This document shows, piece by piece, positions 42,420-52,200 of a DNA stretch of 64,000 bases (positions are counted from its first letter, which is position 1; every line of letters begins with the position of its first letter). A program made the position numbers and the translations under genes. The notes below the pieces were generated by a model that saw only the letters and a list, made by a program, of their open reading frames with translations, was not told the DNA's origin and did not search any database. This stretch comes from Norana najaformis. Its lineage: Eukaryota; Annelida; Clitellata; Crassiclitellata; Hormogastridae. Location: positions 13,553,803 through 13,617,802 of the forward strand of contig OZ029925.1 in the NCBI GenBank assembly GCA_964023275.1, read 5' to 3'.

Positions 42420-44968
42420 ACTAAAAATATCAAGGCAAATTCATAGGACAGAATTTATTTACAATACAAATGTAGGGCACCAAGTTAGTTTTGCCTTTTA
42501 AGTGATGCTAAAATACCACTCAGCAGGAATTTTCAGCTATTCATAGGCGTTTTTAGGTCACCAACTTATTATAATAGCACATAATAGTAGTGAACGGCAA
42601 ACAGTATTCCTCTAATGGATCTGCTCCGAGTCATGTAATAAACTACAAACAGTCATGAAATGAACTACAAGCAGACTTAAAAGCCAAAATTGTGGCAAGA
42701 GTAGACCTCATCAAGTGAGGTAGCAATGCTGGTTGTTGTACTGTATCATGTTCGATCTAGATGTCTAAGTTTGTCTTGTGCATAGTCTGTTTGATTACCT
42801 TCTTGTAAATTCAGAAAAATTCAGGGCCTGTCTATGCATTCCACAATTATTTATCTGGTCTCTATGAGATTTTGTGTGCCTCTGGATGGCATTTGGATGC
42901 ATCCTGTCCTTGAGGCTTAGCTGCAATTTTGGATTGGTCTTCTGTAAACAGGCCAGTTTGGTGAGGCTCACACTTACTTGCAGTCTCCAGCCAGGAAATC
43001 AAGAACTAAATGAGGCACAGCTAAATTAATTAGGGTCTCTGCAGTGGCTCTGAATGCAAAATTATTGATACTGAATAAATATCTTGCTATATTACATCAT
43101 ACAGGAGTAAAAGTTAACTTCCTCCTTTTTCAGGAGTGCATACGCTAATATATGCTACTCCTAATTTCATGCATAAACAGCTGCAAAACGGCAAAGTCAT
43201 GCTGACTTCTTACTTCAATCCTTTTTGAAGTTTGTTAAAGCACAATAGAGAAATTTGTAATTCTTGAAAGATTTTATAGTTCACAAATATTACTGCCACG
43301 GTATTAACTCCTATGACTCAACTTATAGTGATCAACTGAGCGAAGAACATTGCCCCAAAATGATATGCCACGAATAACCAGTACAGAACAACTTTTATCT
43401 ACTCAGGCAGATTTGTTAATAAGAACTTAAGGCTGATGACACTGATAACAGTAATATAATATAGACTGACACTACCACCTTGATTTGACATGCCTCTCCT
43501 TACACCATAATCACTTAACTGTACAATATCATAACAAAAGACCCCAGGTAAACCGGCAGACATGTATGTACCTGAATATTTATGTAGCACCCTCTGATAA
43601 CTTCTCAAAGACAGTAATGTATTGCAATATACCATGCCACAATTTAACATCCTGCTTTGTGTAATGCTCTTTGCTGGCTGAAAGAGTTTCTATCCTGTAG
43701 ATATCAACTAAAGATAGTTTGTAATTGCAAACTTGAGAATTTCTGAAATGTTACTTAAAAGCAACATCCATGGCACTAACTTATTCAAGAGTGCTGCATC
43801 AAGTCAGAAGGGTTGTCCAGAGATACCGTGTGAAGAACAAAATCCGGTTGCCAGAAGAACAGAGAGAGCAGACAGAGGACCTGTAACTGTGGGTTGTGTT
43901 TAGGTTAAGAGAAATGGGAAGGTAGTGGAGTGGATGGATCAGGGTAAGATTTAAGACAACTATAGATTTAAGATAATGACTTATAATGATAATTATTCTT
44001 AGAGCTATACTTGCAGTCTATTAAGCCAAAGCTTTCCTGCTATTGAGTAGTTTTACTTTACCTTACTCTCTACCACCTGTTCTAAAACCCTATAAGCAGT
44101 GCTGCATATTTGGATGCATATTATCTCTAGAGCACTTCTTAATACATTTTCCATTTTGATTTTGACCAGATTGGGTCCTGAATTTTGGATTGCTTATCAG
44201 TTTGTTTAGCATCTGTCAATTCTTGAGTTCCAAGCAATTGGGCTAAATACTCAACTTGCTGTTTAAGTCACTTGTATAATGATTTTTACTTTAGAGTTAT
44301 AGAAGTATTACATTACATTAGATGTTGATTTTAATGCATTTTCGTATTCAACTTTAACTTACAAAAAAACCATGTAATCGAACGTGATTTTTATTTCTAA
44401 GCAAATACTGATCACAGTGACTATATTTAGTTTTATATCTTAGTGAGTGAAGACATACATTTTATATTGATGCTATTTAAATGGGCTTTTATAACAGTTT
44501 ACAAGTTAACAGCATATAAACTACAAATTTCGTGCGTAAAATAAATCTTGCAGGCGTTTTGCACCTCAACTTGGAATTTCATCTGCAACTGCTTGTGTGT
44601 CAAATGTATGACATCCACAGAAGGCTAGCTGCTTCCTCGTAATACACCAAATCTGAATCTGAATGTGCGTCTAAATTACAGATCATTTCATATAATTGCG
44701 GCATGCACAGATCCGCCATCAGATATAGCCATCTAGCGTTGGCAAATCACGCAAAAACTTCACAATCGCGCATCAGTGAAGTTAAAAGAAGAGCATGCCG
44801 TGTAAAGCAATAAAATGGACACAAAAATCGATAAAATTAGAGTCTATTTGGTATTTAATACTGTCATCTGTGTCACGCCTCTTCTGTGACATGGATCGAC
44901 TGCAAAATTCACACTAATCTCACCTTAAGACCCGTGCCAAGCACGATTACGTCGTAGGTCTCATCCAT
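34348..44968 (-). CDS. GDI: Rab GDP-dissociation inhibitor, full coding span (11 exons)
   Basis: Cytosolic chaperone that binds prenylated GDP-Rab GTPases, extracts them from membranes and recycles them in vesicle traffic. Assembled CDS 1329 nt, 442 aa plus stop (vertebrate GDI1/GDI2 about 445-447). Visible: N-terminal Rossmann-like [16 protein letters not shown] (residues 6-21), [11 protein letters not shown] (about 33-43), [92 protein letters not shown], then SYFL-free C-terminal [11 protein letters not shown] and ADFDFSK, closing with DQE. These are the sequence-conserved regions of the Rab-binding platform. All phases agree. One GDI is seen and cannot be assigned to GDI1 or GDI2. It is convergent with the fibulin gene and head-to-tail with DNM1L. 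CAG repeats follow the stop in the 3' UTR. Confidence 0.97.
34823..34877 (-). CDS. GDI: GDI exon 10
   Basis: Short 55-nt exon encoding [18 protein letters not shown], equivalent to the FVAISDLYEPIDDG region of vertebrate GDI. Acceptor TGGTAG, donor CAG|GTCAGA, phases 2 to 0. Confidence 0.94.
35298..35442 (-). CDS. GDI: GDI exon 9
   Basis: Encodes [38 protein letters not shown] and [10 protein letters not shown]. Acceptor TTTGTAG, donor GAAAA|GTAAGA, phases 1 to 2. Intron 9 (34878-35297) shows nothing recognised. Confidence 0.95.
35890..36414. repeat. 48-bp minisatellite, 11 copies with an internal restart
   Basis: Unit CCCTTTCTGTGGTGGACAGT to GCTAATCATTGG. Copies start at 35900, 35948, 35996, 36044, 36092 (cut at 35 bp), then 36127, 36175, 36223, 36271, 36319 and 36367. 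The copy at 36127 is preceded by ACAAAG, the same bases that precede the first copy, so the array seems to have been duplicated with its left edge. Open frames of up to 200 codons here are artefacts of the 48-bp period. Lies in GDI intron 8. Confidence 0.93.
36598..36700 (-). CDS. GDI: GDI exon 8
   Basis: Encodes [20 protein letters not shown] and [14 protein letters not shown]. Acceptor TTTCAG, donor AATG|GTTGGT, phase 0-1. The D completed at the junction gives KNDIYV, equivalent to KSDIYV in vertebrates. Intron 8 (35443-36597) is largely occupied by a 48-bp minisatellite. Confidence 0.95.
37468..37636 (-). CDS. GDI: GDI exon 7
   Basis: Encodes [40 protein letters not shown] and [16 protein letters not shown]. 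Acceptor TTAATAG, donor CAG|GTGAAG, exit phase 0. Intron 7 (36701-37467) contains a poly-C run near 36894 and nothing else recognised. Confidence 0.97.
38153..38284 (-). CDS. GDI: GDI exon 6
   Basis: Encodes [40 protein letters not shown] and GFAR, among the most conserved GDI stretches. Acceptor TTTCAG, donor GCAAG|GTGAGC, phase 2. Intron 6 (37637-38152) has nothing recognised. Confidence 0.97.
38359..38402. repeat. (TG)n microsatellite
   Basis: 22 TG units in GDI intron 5. Confidence 0.97.
38580..38778 (-). CDS. GDI: GDI exon 5
   Basis: Encodes [36 protein letters not shown], and [14 protein letters not shown]. Acceptor ATTTAG, donor GATGA|GTTAGT in phase 2. The DDY sequence restored at the junction matches vertebrate GDI. 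Intron 5 (38285-38579) carries a (TG)n run. Confidence 0.96.
38781..38960. repeat. Degenerate tandem repeat (CAAACACCCAGACACA-like)
   Basis: Repeats of AACACCCAGA and CCACATAAACCA with irregular 40-60 bp spacing, directly upstream of GDI exon 5 in transcription direction. Confidence 0.6.
39899..40033 (-). CDS. GDI: GDI exon 4
   Basis: Encodes (G)[34 protein letters not shown] and [10 protein letters not shown], a conserved GDI block. Acceptor GTGTAG, donor TCAG|GTGAGA, phases 1-1. Intron 4 (38779-39898) holds degenerate CCCAGACACA-type repeats next to exon 5 and otherwise AT-rich sequence. Confidence 0.96.
40703..40802 (-). CDS. GDI: GDI exon 3, followed by a GC donor
   Basis: Encodes [20 protein letters not shown] and then [13 protein letters not shown]. 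It exits in phase 1 at AATG|GCAAGT. The nearby GT donor (AA|GTGATA) would shift the frame in exon 4 and hit stops, so the intron (40034-40702) is GC-AG with an otherwise perfect donor consensus. The intron holds nothing else recognised. Confidence 0.93.
41085..41334 (+). mobile_element. Half of a MITE (family E)
   Basis: Ends with ACTTATAGTCTGGAAAATA. The preceding 240 bp align with the reverse complement of 61700-61930 (shared TTATTTTTGAGCA, ACAGCTGT, GACTGG-AATTT, TATGGGTG, CAATG, TGACTGC-TC-TATAGTAAG). One terminal inverted repeat is present, the other is lost. Confidence 0.7.
41641..41748 (-). CDS. GDI: GDI exon 2
   Basis: 36 residues, [20 protein letters not shown] and then [16 protein letters not shown], matching the first conserved region of GDI. 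Acceptor TTGTAG, donor GAG|GTACGT, phase 0 both ends. Intron 2 (40803-41640) carries half of a MITE. Confidence 0.96.
42357..42419. repeat. (TA)n/(CA)n/(TA)n microsatellite
   Basis: Fourteen CA units flanked by TATA runs in GDI intron 1. Confidence 0.95.
44924..44968 (-). CDS. GDI: GDI exon 1 (coding): start codon
   Basis: Encodes [15 protein letters not shown], the strictly conserved GDI N-terminus with the GTG nucleotide-fold turn. Donor AAG|GTGAG, phase 0. A is at -3 of the ATG. Ten bases upstream, at 44978/44979, is a strong acceptor (pyrimidine run then TTCAG), so the leader is probably spliced from a separate non-coding exon. Intron 1 (41749-44923) contains (CA)n and no other recognised element. 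Confidence 0.95.
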
Positions 44969-44978
44969 AATTGTAAAT

Positions 44979-44995
44979 CTGAACAAATAAAAAAT
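44979..44995 (-). promoter_or_regulatory. Probable 3' splice site of a GDI 5' UTR intron
   Basis: Minus strand reads a T-rich run ending TTTGTTCAG ten bases before the ATG. This is a good acceptor, implying an upstream non-coding exon, as is common for GDI genes. Inference from sequence only. Confidence 0.5.
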
Positions 44996-45236
44996 ATAAA
45001 ACTGACTAATTTGCCTTAAATTGGTCAGATTTCGGCACTTTCGCAAAACAAATCGGACTAAACCCCACACAACGCAAGATGACACCAGCCCAAGTACAAC
45101 AGTGGCTCCTCGTGTATCATTGCCTTTGTGAAAAGTAGTTCCGAATAAATTTCTTCGGAAGCCACTTCCTGCACGCCTAATACAATCTCAGAAAAATCTT
45201 TGATCTCAGCTGTGGCGAAGTCAGGGCTTCTTACGC

Positions 45237-45450
45237 ATCTACGACAATCGTAATTGTAAGCTCGAGACTTCTACAGCGCCAAAAGAAAGCTAGTTGGGAA
45301 AACCAGCTTATTCTCAGGCGCTCAGTCAAGACAAAATCAATAGGCAGGAAGGGTTCGGTTCCAGGTAAAGATCCCAAGAACCAGGCAGGCTCACGAACCG
45401 TGTTTGGAATTGAACCGGAAAGTGAGATAAGAGGAAGAAGAAGAATGACA
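45237..45450 (+). repeat. Dispersed repeat family A, copy 2
   Basis: CAATCGTAATTGTAAGCTCG, CCAGCTTATTCTCAGGCGCT, GTTTGGAATTGAA and GAGATAAGAGGAAGAAG match copy 1. Lies 0.3 kb upstream of the GDI start codon. Confidence 0.8.
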
Positions 45451-45819
45451 ATGACCAGCGCTTTTTTCAGACGGTACGCTTCGGAATGGCTTTCCGGCAC
45501 TTTTTTCGGCTAATAAAAAATAATTTAGTTTTTAATAAAAGAATTATGTTACTAAGTTATTTTAATTATGTAATATAATGTAACTCATTTTAATTCAATT
45601 TCAGTGTTTACAACTTTACACTGTTTTCAGTGTTTATTGATTGATAAAAATAATGAAATTTTAGCACAAAACTCCATAATTGTTCAGTTCCGAAACCTTT
45701 TTTTCTAGAAAAAAAGCACTGACAATGACCAACAATAAACAATTGCCGATCACAAGAAACGAATTGTAAGTTAATCCTTGTTAATAAAAGTCCATCGTAT
45801 AATTAAGAAAGAAGCGTAG

Positions 45820-46050
45820 AATCGTAATCGTAAACTCAAGATTTACACAGCGCCCAACGGAAGCTAAGTCGCGGGAACCAGCTTATTCACAGGCGCTAAG
45901 TCAAAACAAAATCGATAGGCGAGGATTCGGTTCCAGGTAACGATCCAACATTCAGGTAAGCATGCAGACAGGCAACCAGGTAGACATGCAGTTGGTGGTG
46001 TTTGGAATTCGACCTCCAAGATAGATGAGGAATCAGGATATGATTTGTGG
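45820..46050 (+). repeat. Dispersed repeat family A, copy 3
   Basis: GAATCGTAATCGTAAACTC, AAGCTAAGTCGCGGGAACC, CCAGCTTATTCACAGGCGCT, AAAATCGATAGGCG, GTTTGGAATTCGA. Closest to copy 1 in its 5' half. Confidence 0.8.
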
Positions 46051-46076
46051 AAGAGAAGTGCTTTCAGTTTTGAGTT

Positions 46077-46245
46077 TGAATGGGTGCTTTGCCATTTGAG
46101 GTCCCCGTTCACAAATCGTGCTAGCTCGAAATTAAACTCTCTTGAATATAGCCAAGATTGGTATGTGAACTGGCATCCTCACGCACTGAAGCGCCTTAAC
46201 TTAGTCCTACGCGTTAACAAAATAATGTAGCTAACGAGGTCAGGT
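46077..46245 (+). repeat. Dispersed repeat family D, copy 2
   Basis: TGAATGGGTGCTTTGCCATT, GAGGTCCCCGTTCACA, GAACTGGCATCCTCACG, TGTAGCTAACGAGGTCAG. Homologous to 29024-29172, with a roughly 20-bp length difference. Confidence 0.8.
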
Positions 46246-46398
46246 TAGGGGGTCATCGCTCTGTCAACAACACATTGATCACTTGGTTTTTCTGGCACAA
46301 AAATTGCCGGACGAATAAACCAAGAACTCGGGCAAATATTGGGAATCCGTAGGCCTGCTGTAGTAAGTCGTTTCATTCATTATAAGGTGCGCCATGTA

Positions 46399-46510
46399 CA
46401 GAACTAAATTCTCAGCTTAGCACAACTTAAACTTTAATTTTACAAGCAGAACTTCACAACTAAGTTGTACATTTTGCCAGTTTTCCGATTCATTGATATT
46501 CATATTTTAA
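46399..46510 (+). repeat. Dispersed repeat family F, copy 1
   Basis: AACTTAAACTTTAATTTTAC, CATTTTGCCAG, TTTCCGATTCATTGATATTC. Second copy at 58530-58640. Confidence 0.85.
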
Positions 46511-49218
46511 TAACTGATCAGTTGGACACATGAAATGTAATTTTAGGTTTAACCTATATTTTTGTTACAGTAAAAAGCACTGCACACTGTACAGTTGCAA
46601 AGTGTAGGCTACACTGCCCATTACCGAAGTCGGACTATAAACTGTAACCTACGAAGATCACATAAAAACCGATATCAAACGCGATGTTTAGAAAAACCGA
46701 ACCGACTCTGGAAAAAACGATGAAAAACAAAACTTTCATTAAAATATTGCAACTGTTGTATTCAAAAAGGCAGGGCCTAAATGTAACACGTAATTAGTCT
46801 AGAAGAAATTCATCAGAAGAAGGTTGACCTCGCAGGCCTCGGTGTAGCTCCATATAAGTTTGCGGATCATTTAATTATTCAGCTGAGGGTCAAATTACTA
46901 CGATCATCGCACTTTAAACCTGGAAGGCTTTGTGGAACGTACTTTCCACTTCCACTGAAGGGCAGACATTACTACAGCAGACCAGCAACAGGACAGTCTT
47001 TTAAACTTTCTGGTTTGCCCTCAACAGGACTCCTATATCGACCAGGAGGGATATGGGTTGAATTGGCCCAGAGGAATTAACTGGGCCTGTTGTGCTTTGC
47101 TTGACTGCGTCGTGATACTTGACTGTGTCTACATTGCTTGTCGGCCGGCAGCCGTCGCTTCCTCTATCGAAAGTAGTGTAACTGCTTTAAAAACGAGTCC
47201 ACTTGTTGATTGGTGGTTGCATTTGCGCTTCAACTGCTAGATCACTTAAACGTTGTGACCATAGTTTTACTGGTTCCGTCCTTCTCAGTAGGTTGAATGG
47301 ATTGGTGTTCTCAGTCTTAAAAGCAAGGGCTTTGTTATAAGCATGTCAAACTCACGAACAATTCTATATTATTTATGTAGCCCATTTTACGAATCAGATT
47401 GTTTCGAATTCGACTACTTTCGATAAGACCCTCATATACCAATGTTGAGAAATTTAAGATGCTCGTTCTTCAAATGAGTCACACCAGCGTAGGACTCGGT
47501 CGAGCGTCTAGTCATAAACACGCCATCAAGGCGTAATTATGCAAACGAGTTATTTGATATGTTGTGCTAGCACATTCACTACTTGGTCTAATTAAATTAA
47601 TTAAAAATGTTGGCATTGTTCCTACAGCATTAGATATGCATGATACTTTAAATTTATTGGAACATGAATTATGCTGCACCAACAAAAATGCTAAATAGAT
47701 ATTTAAAATCAGGACTGGGGCTCAAAGACTGTGGACTAAACTAGGACTTGGGGATTACGACTGACTTGGATTCTAACTCGAGGAACAAGAAATCACACCT
47801 AGATAACCAAGACTAGGTACAAAATTCTGACATTACGAACAGACGTGCAATACAGAAAACAAAACAACTTTGCTCTACGTTGGTAGGTCCATCTACAGAT
47901 CAACACAGCACGCTTAGACATCTCAAGGAAACTAATTTTATCTAGTTAGTTATGCAAAAGAATAAATCACAGATGACCCAAAATACTTACTACCACCAAA
48001 TTCTATGCATAATTATTAAGCAGACCTTAAAACTGTAGTCTAATTAACTTTTGCACCGTTAACTACTGGTCAGCATACAACAGTAACTGAAACGAAAATA
48101 CAACCCTCACTATGTTCAGTCTTGGCTTTTACCAGTCTCAAATCCATCTTTCATGACTGATCTATCCATTGGCCAAATGTTTAGAAAACACAAGCCAGTG
48201 AAGGACAATATTTTGTATCAGCAACACAGGCAACACCATTTCATTGTCACTGTTGTTAAACATCTCGAAACTCAATTAGCATTCTAATTCTGTGACTGAC
48301 CTGCCCTGCATTACTGGCTTAACAAGGGTCAACAATTATTCTGATGAAAGACACACAAAGACTGGAAAAGACAAAGGAAGAGCCCTCTGGGTAAACTGTT
48401 CCACAGTGCACATTCATAACCAACTATAGCATAGCCTGCTGAAAACCCACGCTATTACCATACAGCCTTTGCATCCAGTTGCTATCAGAAACTGTTAAAA
48501 TAAAGTGACAGTTAAATTAGTCAGGCCTAATGCCCATGGCTGCAGTGACAGGCACAACTACCATGTTAATTCATTTACGCTAAAGATAGATCAGTTAGCA
48601 AAGACATACATGACTTCATGTGAAATGGTGTAATTTCTTTAAAGTTTGGCATCAGTGATAGTTAACACACAACATAATCACATTCTGCAAGATGTTCAGT
48701 TAAGACACTGCTACAAAGCAATGTAGACGTAGTAAAACGCCAATGTTGTATGCAGCACATCTGGCCCCAACAGCTGGTTCCTAACCCCTAGTGGCAAAAG
48801 ATCACAAGAGATCCATGTAGAAAACAGGGTGCTTATTATCACACTATGCTGGAATAAAACACAGACGAAACCTAAGGCAGCCGCCCTCTTTCTTTATCTC
48901 GCGTAACGTTGATTATGTCAATCCCATAGACAAATAATAAAAAGCATAGGATGGAAGAGAATCCTAAATGGCTCAATGTTTATCTGGAAAACAGGAATAC
49001 ACTGAAATTCATGTTAGCACCTGCTAAACAATCAAGCATTAGTGAAGTTCTCAGTAAAACGTTAAACCGTCAGACGCCTCTGGATTCAGCTACAAAGTCT
49101 CTAATACAGCAAGTGTACCATATATAACAATATAGCATCAAATGTTGACAGTGTTTTACTCGTGGAGAGACTGTCACTTCTTTTCTAAACCGGAAATTTT
49201 GCTTGACTCAACACACAG

Positions 49219-49275
49219 TTACCAGAGATGTGTTTCCCGGATCTCGCCAATTATTTGACTTGCTTTTTGTAAAGC
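49219..49275 (-). CDS. DNM1L: DNM1L exon n: C-terminus and stop
   Basis: Encodes [18 protein letters not shown] and TAA at 49219-49221, matching the invariant DRP1 C-terminal ETHLW ending. Acceptor TTTCAG, phase 0. The intron between it and exon m (49276-50468) contains a piggyBac-type MITE. Confidence 0.97.
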   Translation of the reverse strand, partial: ALQKASQIIGEIRETHLW

Positions 49276-52200
49276 CTGAAACAAACAATTTCACAAACTT
49301 TAAAACAAAAGAGGAAGATTAAAAACACGACAGAAGAAATAATTTTCTATGTAATGTGTGTGATACTGATTAGAATAATTTCCGTTTAAGGATACTGAGT
49401 ACATCCTTAACCCATTTGTGCCTAGCGTCCCATAAATGGGACGGGCAGTTTAAAATTTTGAATAAATTCAAATATCCATTAATTTGACAAGTATTTTATA
49501 TCAAATTGTTTGTCAGACTCTAGACAACATTTCTGGACTAATGTTGGTCTACTTAAATAATTTTTTGAGCGTGTTGATGGCATTAGTATGTATAAATCTC
49601 ACAAGCTACGGTAGGTCTTCGCGATAAACAAACTTCATTATTTCAGATATAAACATTAATTCGACAAGTTTATCGTAACATACACAAAGGTCAGTATGTT
49701 TTGCAACTGTTTCAATAACTTTGTCTAATTTAAACAGTCATTTTGGAAATTTTACTGCTGCTTGACGGGGAGTCCCATTTATGGGACGCTAGGCACGAGA
49801 GGGTGGGCGTTTTTGTATGACTCAGTTTCAAGCTTACAAAATTGCATGCATGAATTTCTGAGTTATTATTATGTATATATGCATAATTTAAGTTGTCCTT
49901 CACAATATATGTGCTATATGTATTGCAAGGTCTTTACTTGATTTCTAGAATTGGTGAAATATTGGCTGTAAAGTTCCATATTGTTCTCAATTTGGGCTGT
50001 GCAGTCTGGCTCAAGAGTCTTTCAATTTGGGAAGTAAAATAAGTAAAAAATGAAGTTGTGTCACATAAGAAAATTCAAATGAAATAATTTTTGCAACCAT
50101 TCCACTGGAAGATGAACTTGGAAAAAATTGTTGTAGTAGTAATGAGGATATCAATCTAACCTAATCCAATCCAGTGATTCTATATCACTGTTATCACATC
50201 GCACAAGGCATGAGTAGATGGTCTGTAATAAGAATCACAATTCAACGCAAAAGCCCAACTGATATCTGATAGGACAGGGAAACCAGCAAGATTTTAGACC
50301 ATGGTTGGTATCCATAGTGAACTGTCATCTAAAACTTATAAATTACGGCTATCGAAAAAGTGTTTAACCGTCAATTTGACTAGCAGAATTGTAAATGCCC
50401 ATCAACACACAGTAAAACCTCTGGCAAGAAGTCAATGGTAAAGAGGAAAACAATAACCAATCGCGAACCTTGAGCATCTCAGAGGCCTCTCTTCGTCGTG
50501 CTGCTATGTGCTCTGACTCTTCAAGAAGCTTGTCAATTTCATCCTGTTTGTACAGATGGCTCACAAGCTCACTTTGCAGATTGTCCTTCACGTAGTTGAC
50601 CAGGAAATGCATGATTGCCTTTGGTACACTGTCCTGAATGTTCTTACGAACAATCAGAAAGTATGATCGAATCAATTTCTCTGGAAATGCAACAAATTAA
50701 TTAGCATAAGTTCCACCCTAAAATCAAGTATCTCTCAAATGCAACACATTTCATCCTATTATCACAGGCCGCAACTCAACTGTGTATGCTATACGTACAG
50801 CCATTTTCACAAGGTTGCAGGCTTTGGCATTAGTGTCCGGTTGGAGCCCTGATTACAATGCTGGCAAGCACAGCCAAGCATGGTCAGTACTGGCATAGGT
50901 GAATGTGCATAGAACAAAAGGTCATCTGAGCTAACTCAAGCTACCATCTCTGTTGTGTCGGTAGATCAGTACTAACACAAGATGAGAGGCAAAAAACTCT
51001 GTTAAACTCTGGTACCGCACTCGGAAGTGTTGTCATCTCTTCCTATGCACATGTGCCAACAGGCACTAGTAAAGACTGAGAAGGCAACACAGCAGTACAT
51101 TTCCAGACTGGGAACCACAACATGCAATCCAGGATTTTAGCGATTGCACTCCATTCAAACAACTTGCTTTTATTTAAGAATTTTTATTATATAATTAAAA
51201 TAGCAATTTAATTATGAAGCACATTTAGGCATAATTTGGCAACATAGTCATAAAATGTAAATATTTTTAAAGGCAGGGAGACAGTTTATTATTTCAACTA
51301 TAAACATTTTTAATGAAGCTGATGATTAAAGCAGCCACTATGGAAACTAATGACACCATGTCAAAGTAAACTTTAAAAAATCGAGGACAAGTTCGGAAGA
51401 ACAATCATTACAAACTTCAGGAAAGGATGTTTTAAGGAGTTGACAAAATCTGTCAGCTGCAGTTGATAATTCATCAAAATTAACTTAACAGATTAATTAC
51501 CATCTAAACTCAGCCATCAAGTTTGTCAGATACAGCTGTATTGCAATATAGTGTTTGAAATAATCAAGATTACATCAGCATTCAAGTGATCGAACTTCCA
51601 TTACTTTTGGAAGCTACGCACAACTCATCAAATGTAATTTTAGAGCTCATACTGTGGGCAACTTGACAAAATCTTTGCATGTACGGCATTAGATCTTGGA
51701 TGTTTATTTTTGCAGCAGAAATGTTTACATACCAATAATAAGACACTCTTTCTCTTCGTGCGGGGTTAGCCTTCTTCCACTTGGAACAGTTGGCTTGAAA
51801 GAAAAATCCACCAGTCAAATAATTTCACTTTAAAAACTAAGCACTGGATCAAAATACACAAGACACTGTTCCCTAAATCTGTCATCCAATGCTAAAGTAT
51901 GCTTCAATAACATCTTTTCAAACACGACGCCCACAGGGTCCATACTCCAAAGTACGTATTGGAGCAGACAAGGCCACATATTATGCCACGCTTTTTAAAC
52001 ATAAAGATATATTCAAAACAAGCAGGGTCCAAATATAGGGATATTTTGATTGCAGCAGACATGAACATTCCAGAGCACTGCAAGCTATGACATCCAACCC
52101 TCAAAAAGGATTTAAACTCCACCTTCTTCTGTTTACACAAAATTGTTAGGCTGTTTCAACTTGTGCACCTAATAATTTAATCAATTAGATTGTGGAATTA

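Larger units (their letters stand above)
44969..49218. other. GDI upstream region and DNM1L 3' flank
   Basis: Must contain the GDI promoter and leader exon(s) and the DNM1L 3' UTR. Minus-strand candidate leader-exon donor GC|GTAAGA at 45233-45234, not confirmed. Holds repeat families A (two copies), D and F. From 46520 to 49218 I recognise no gene or repeat; small open frames there lack similarity or splice support. Confidence 0.5.

Noticed and set aside
47058..47240. 60-codon plus-strand open frame upstream of GDI
   Set aside because: No similarity, and short enough to occur by chance.
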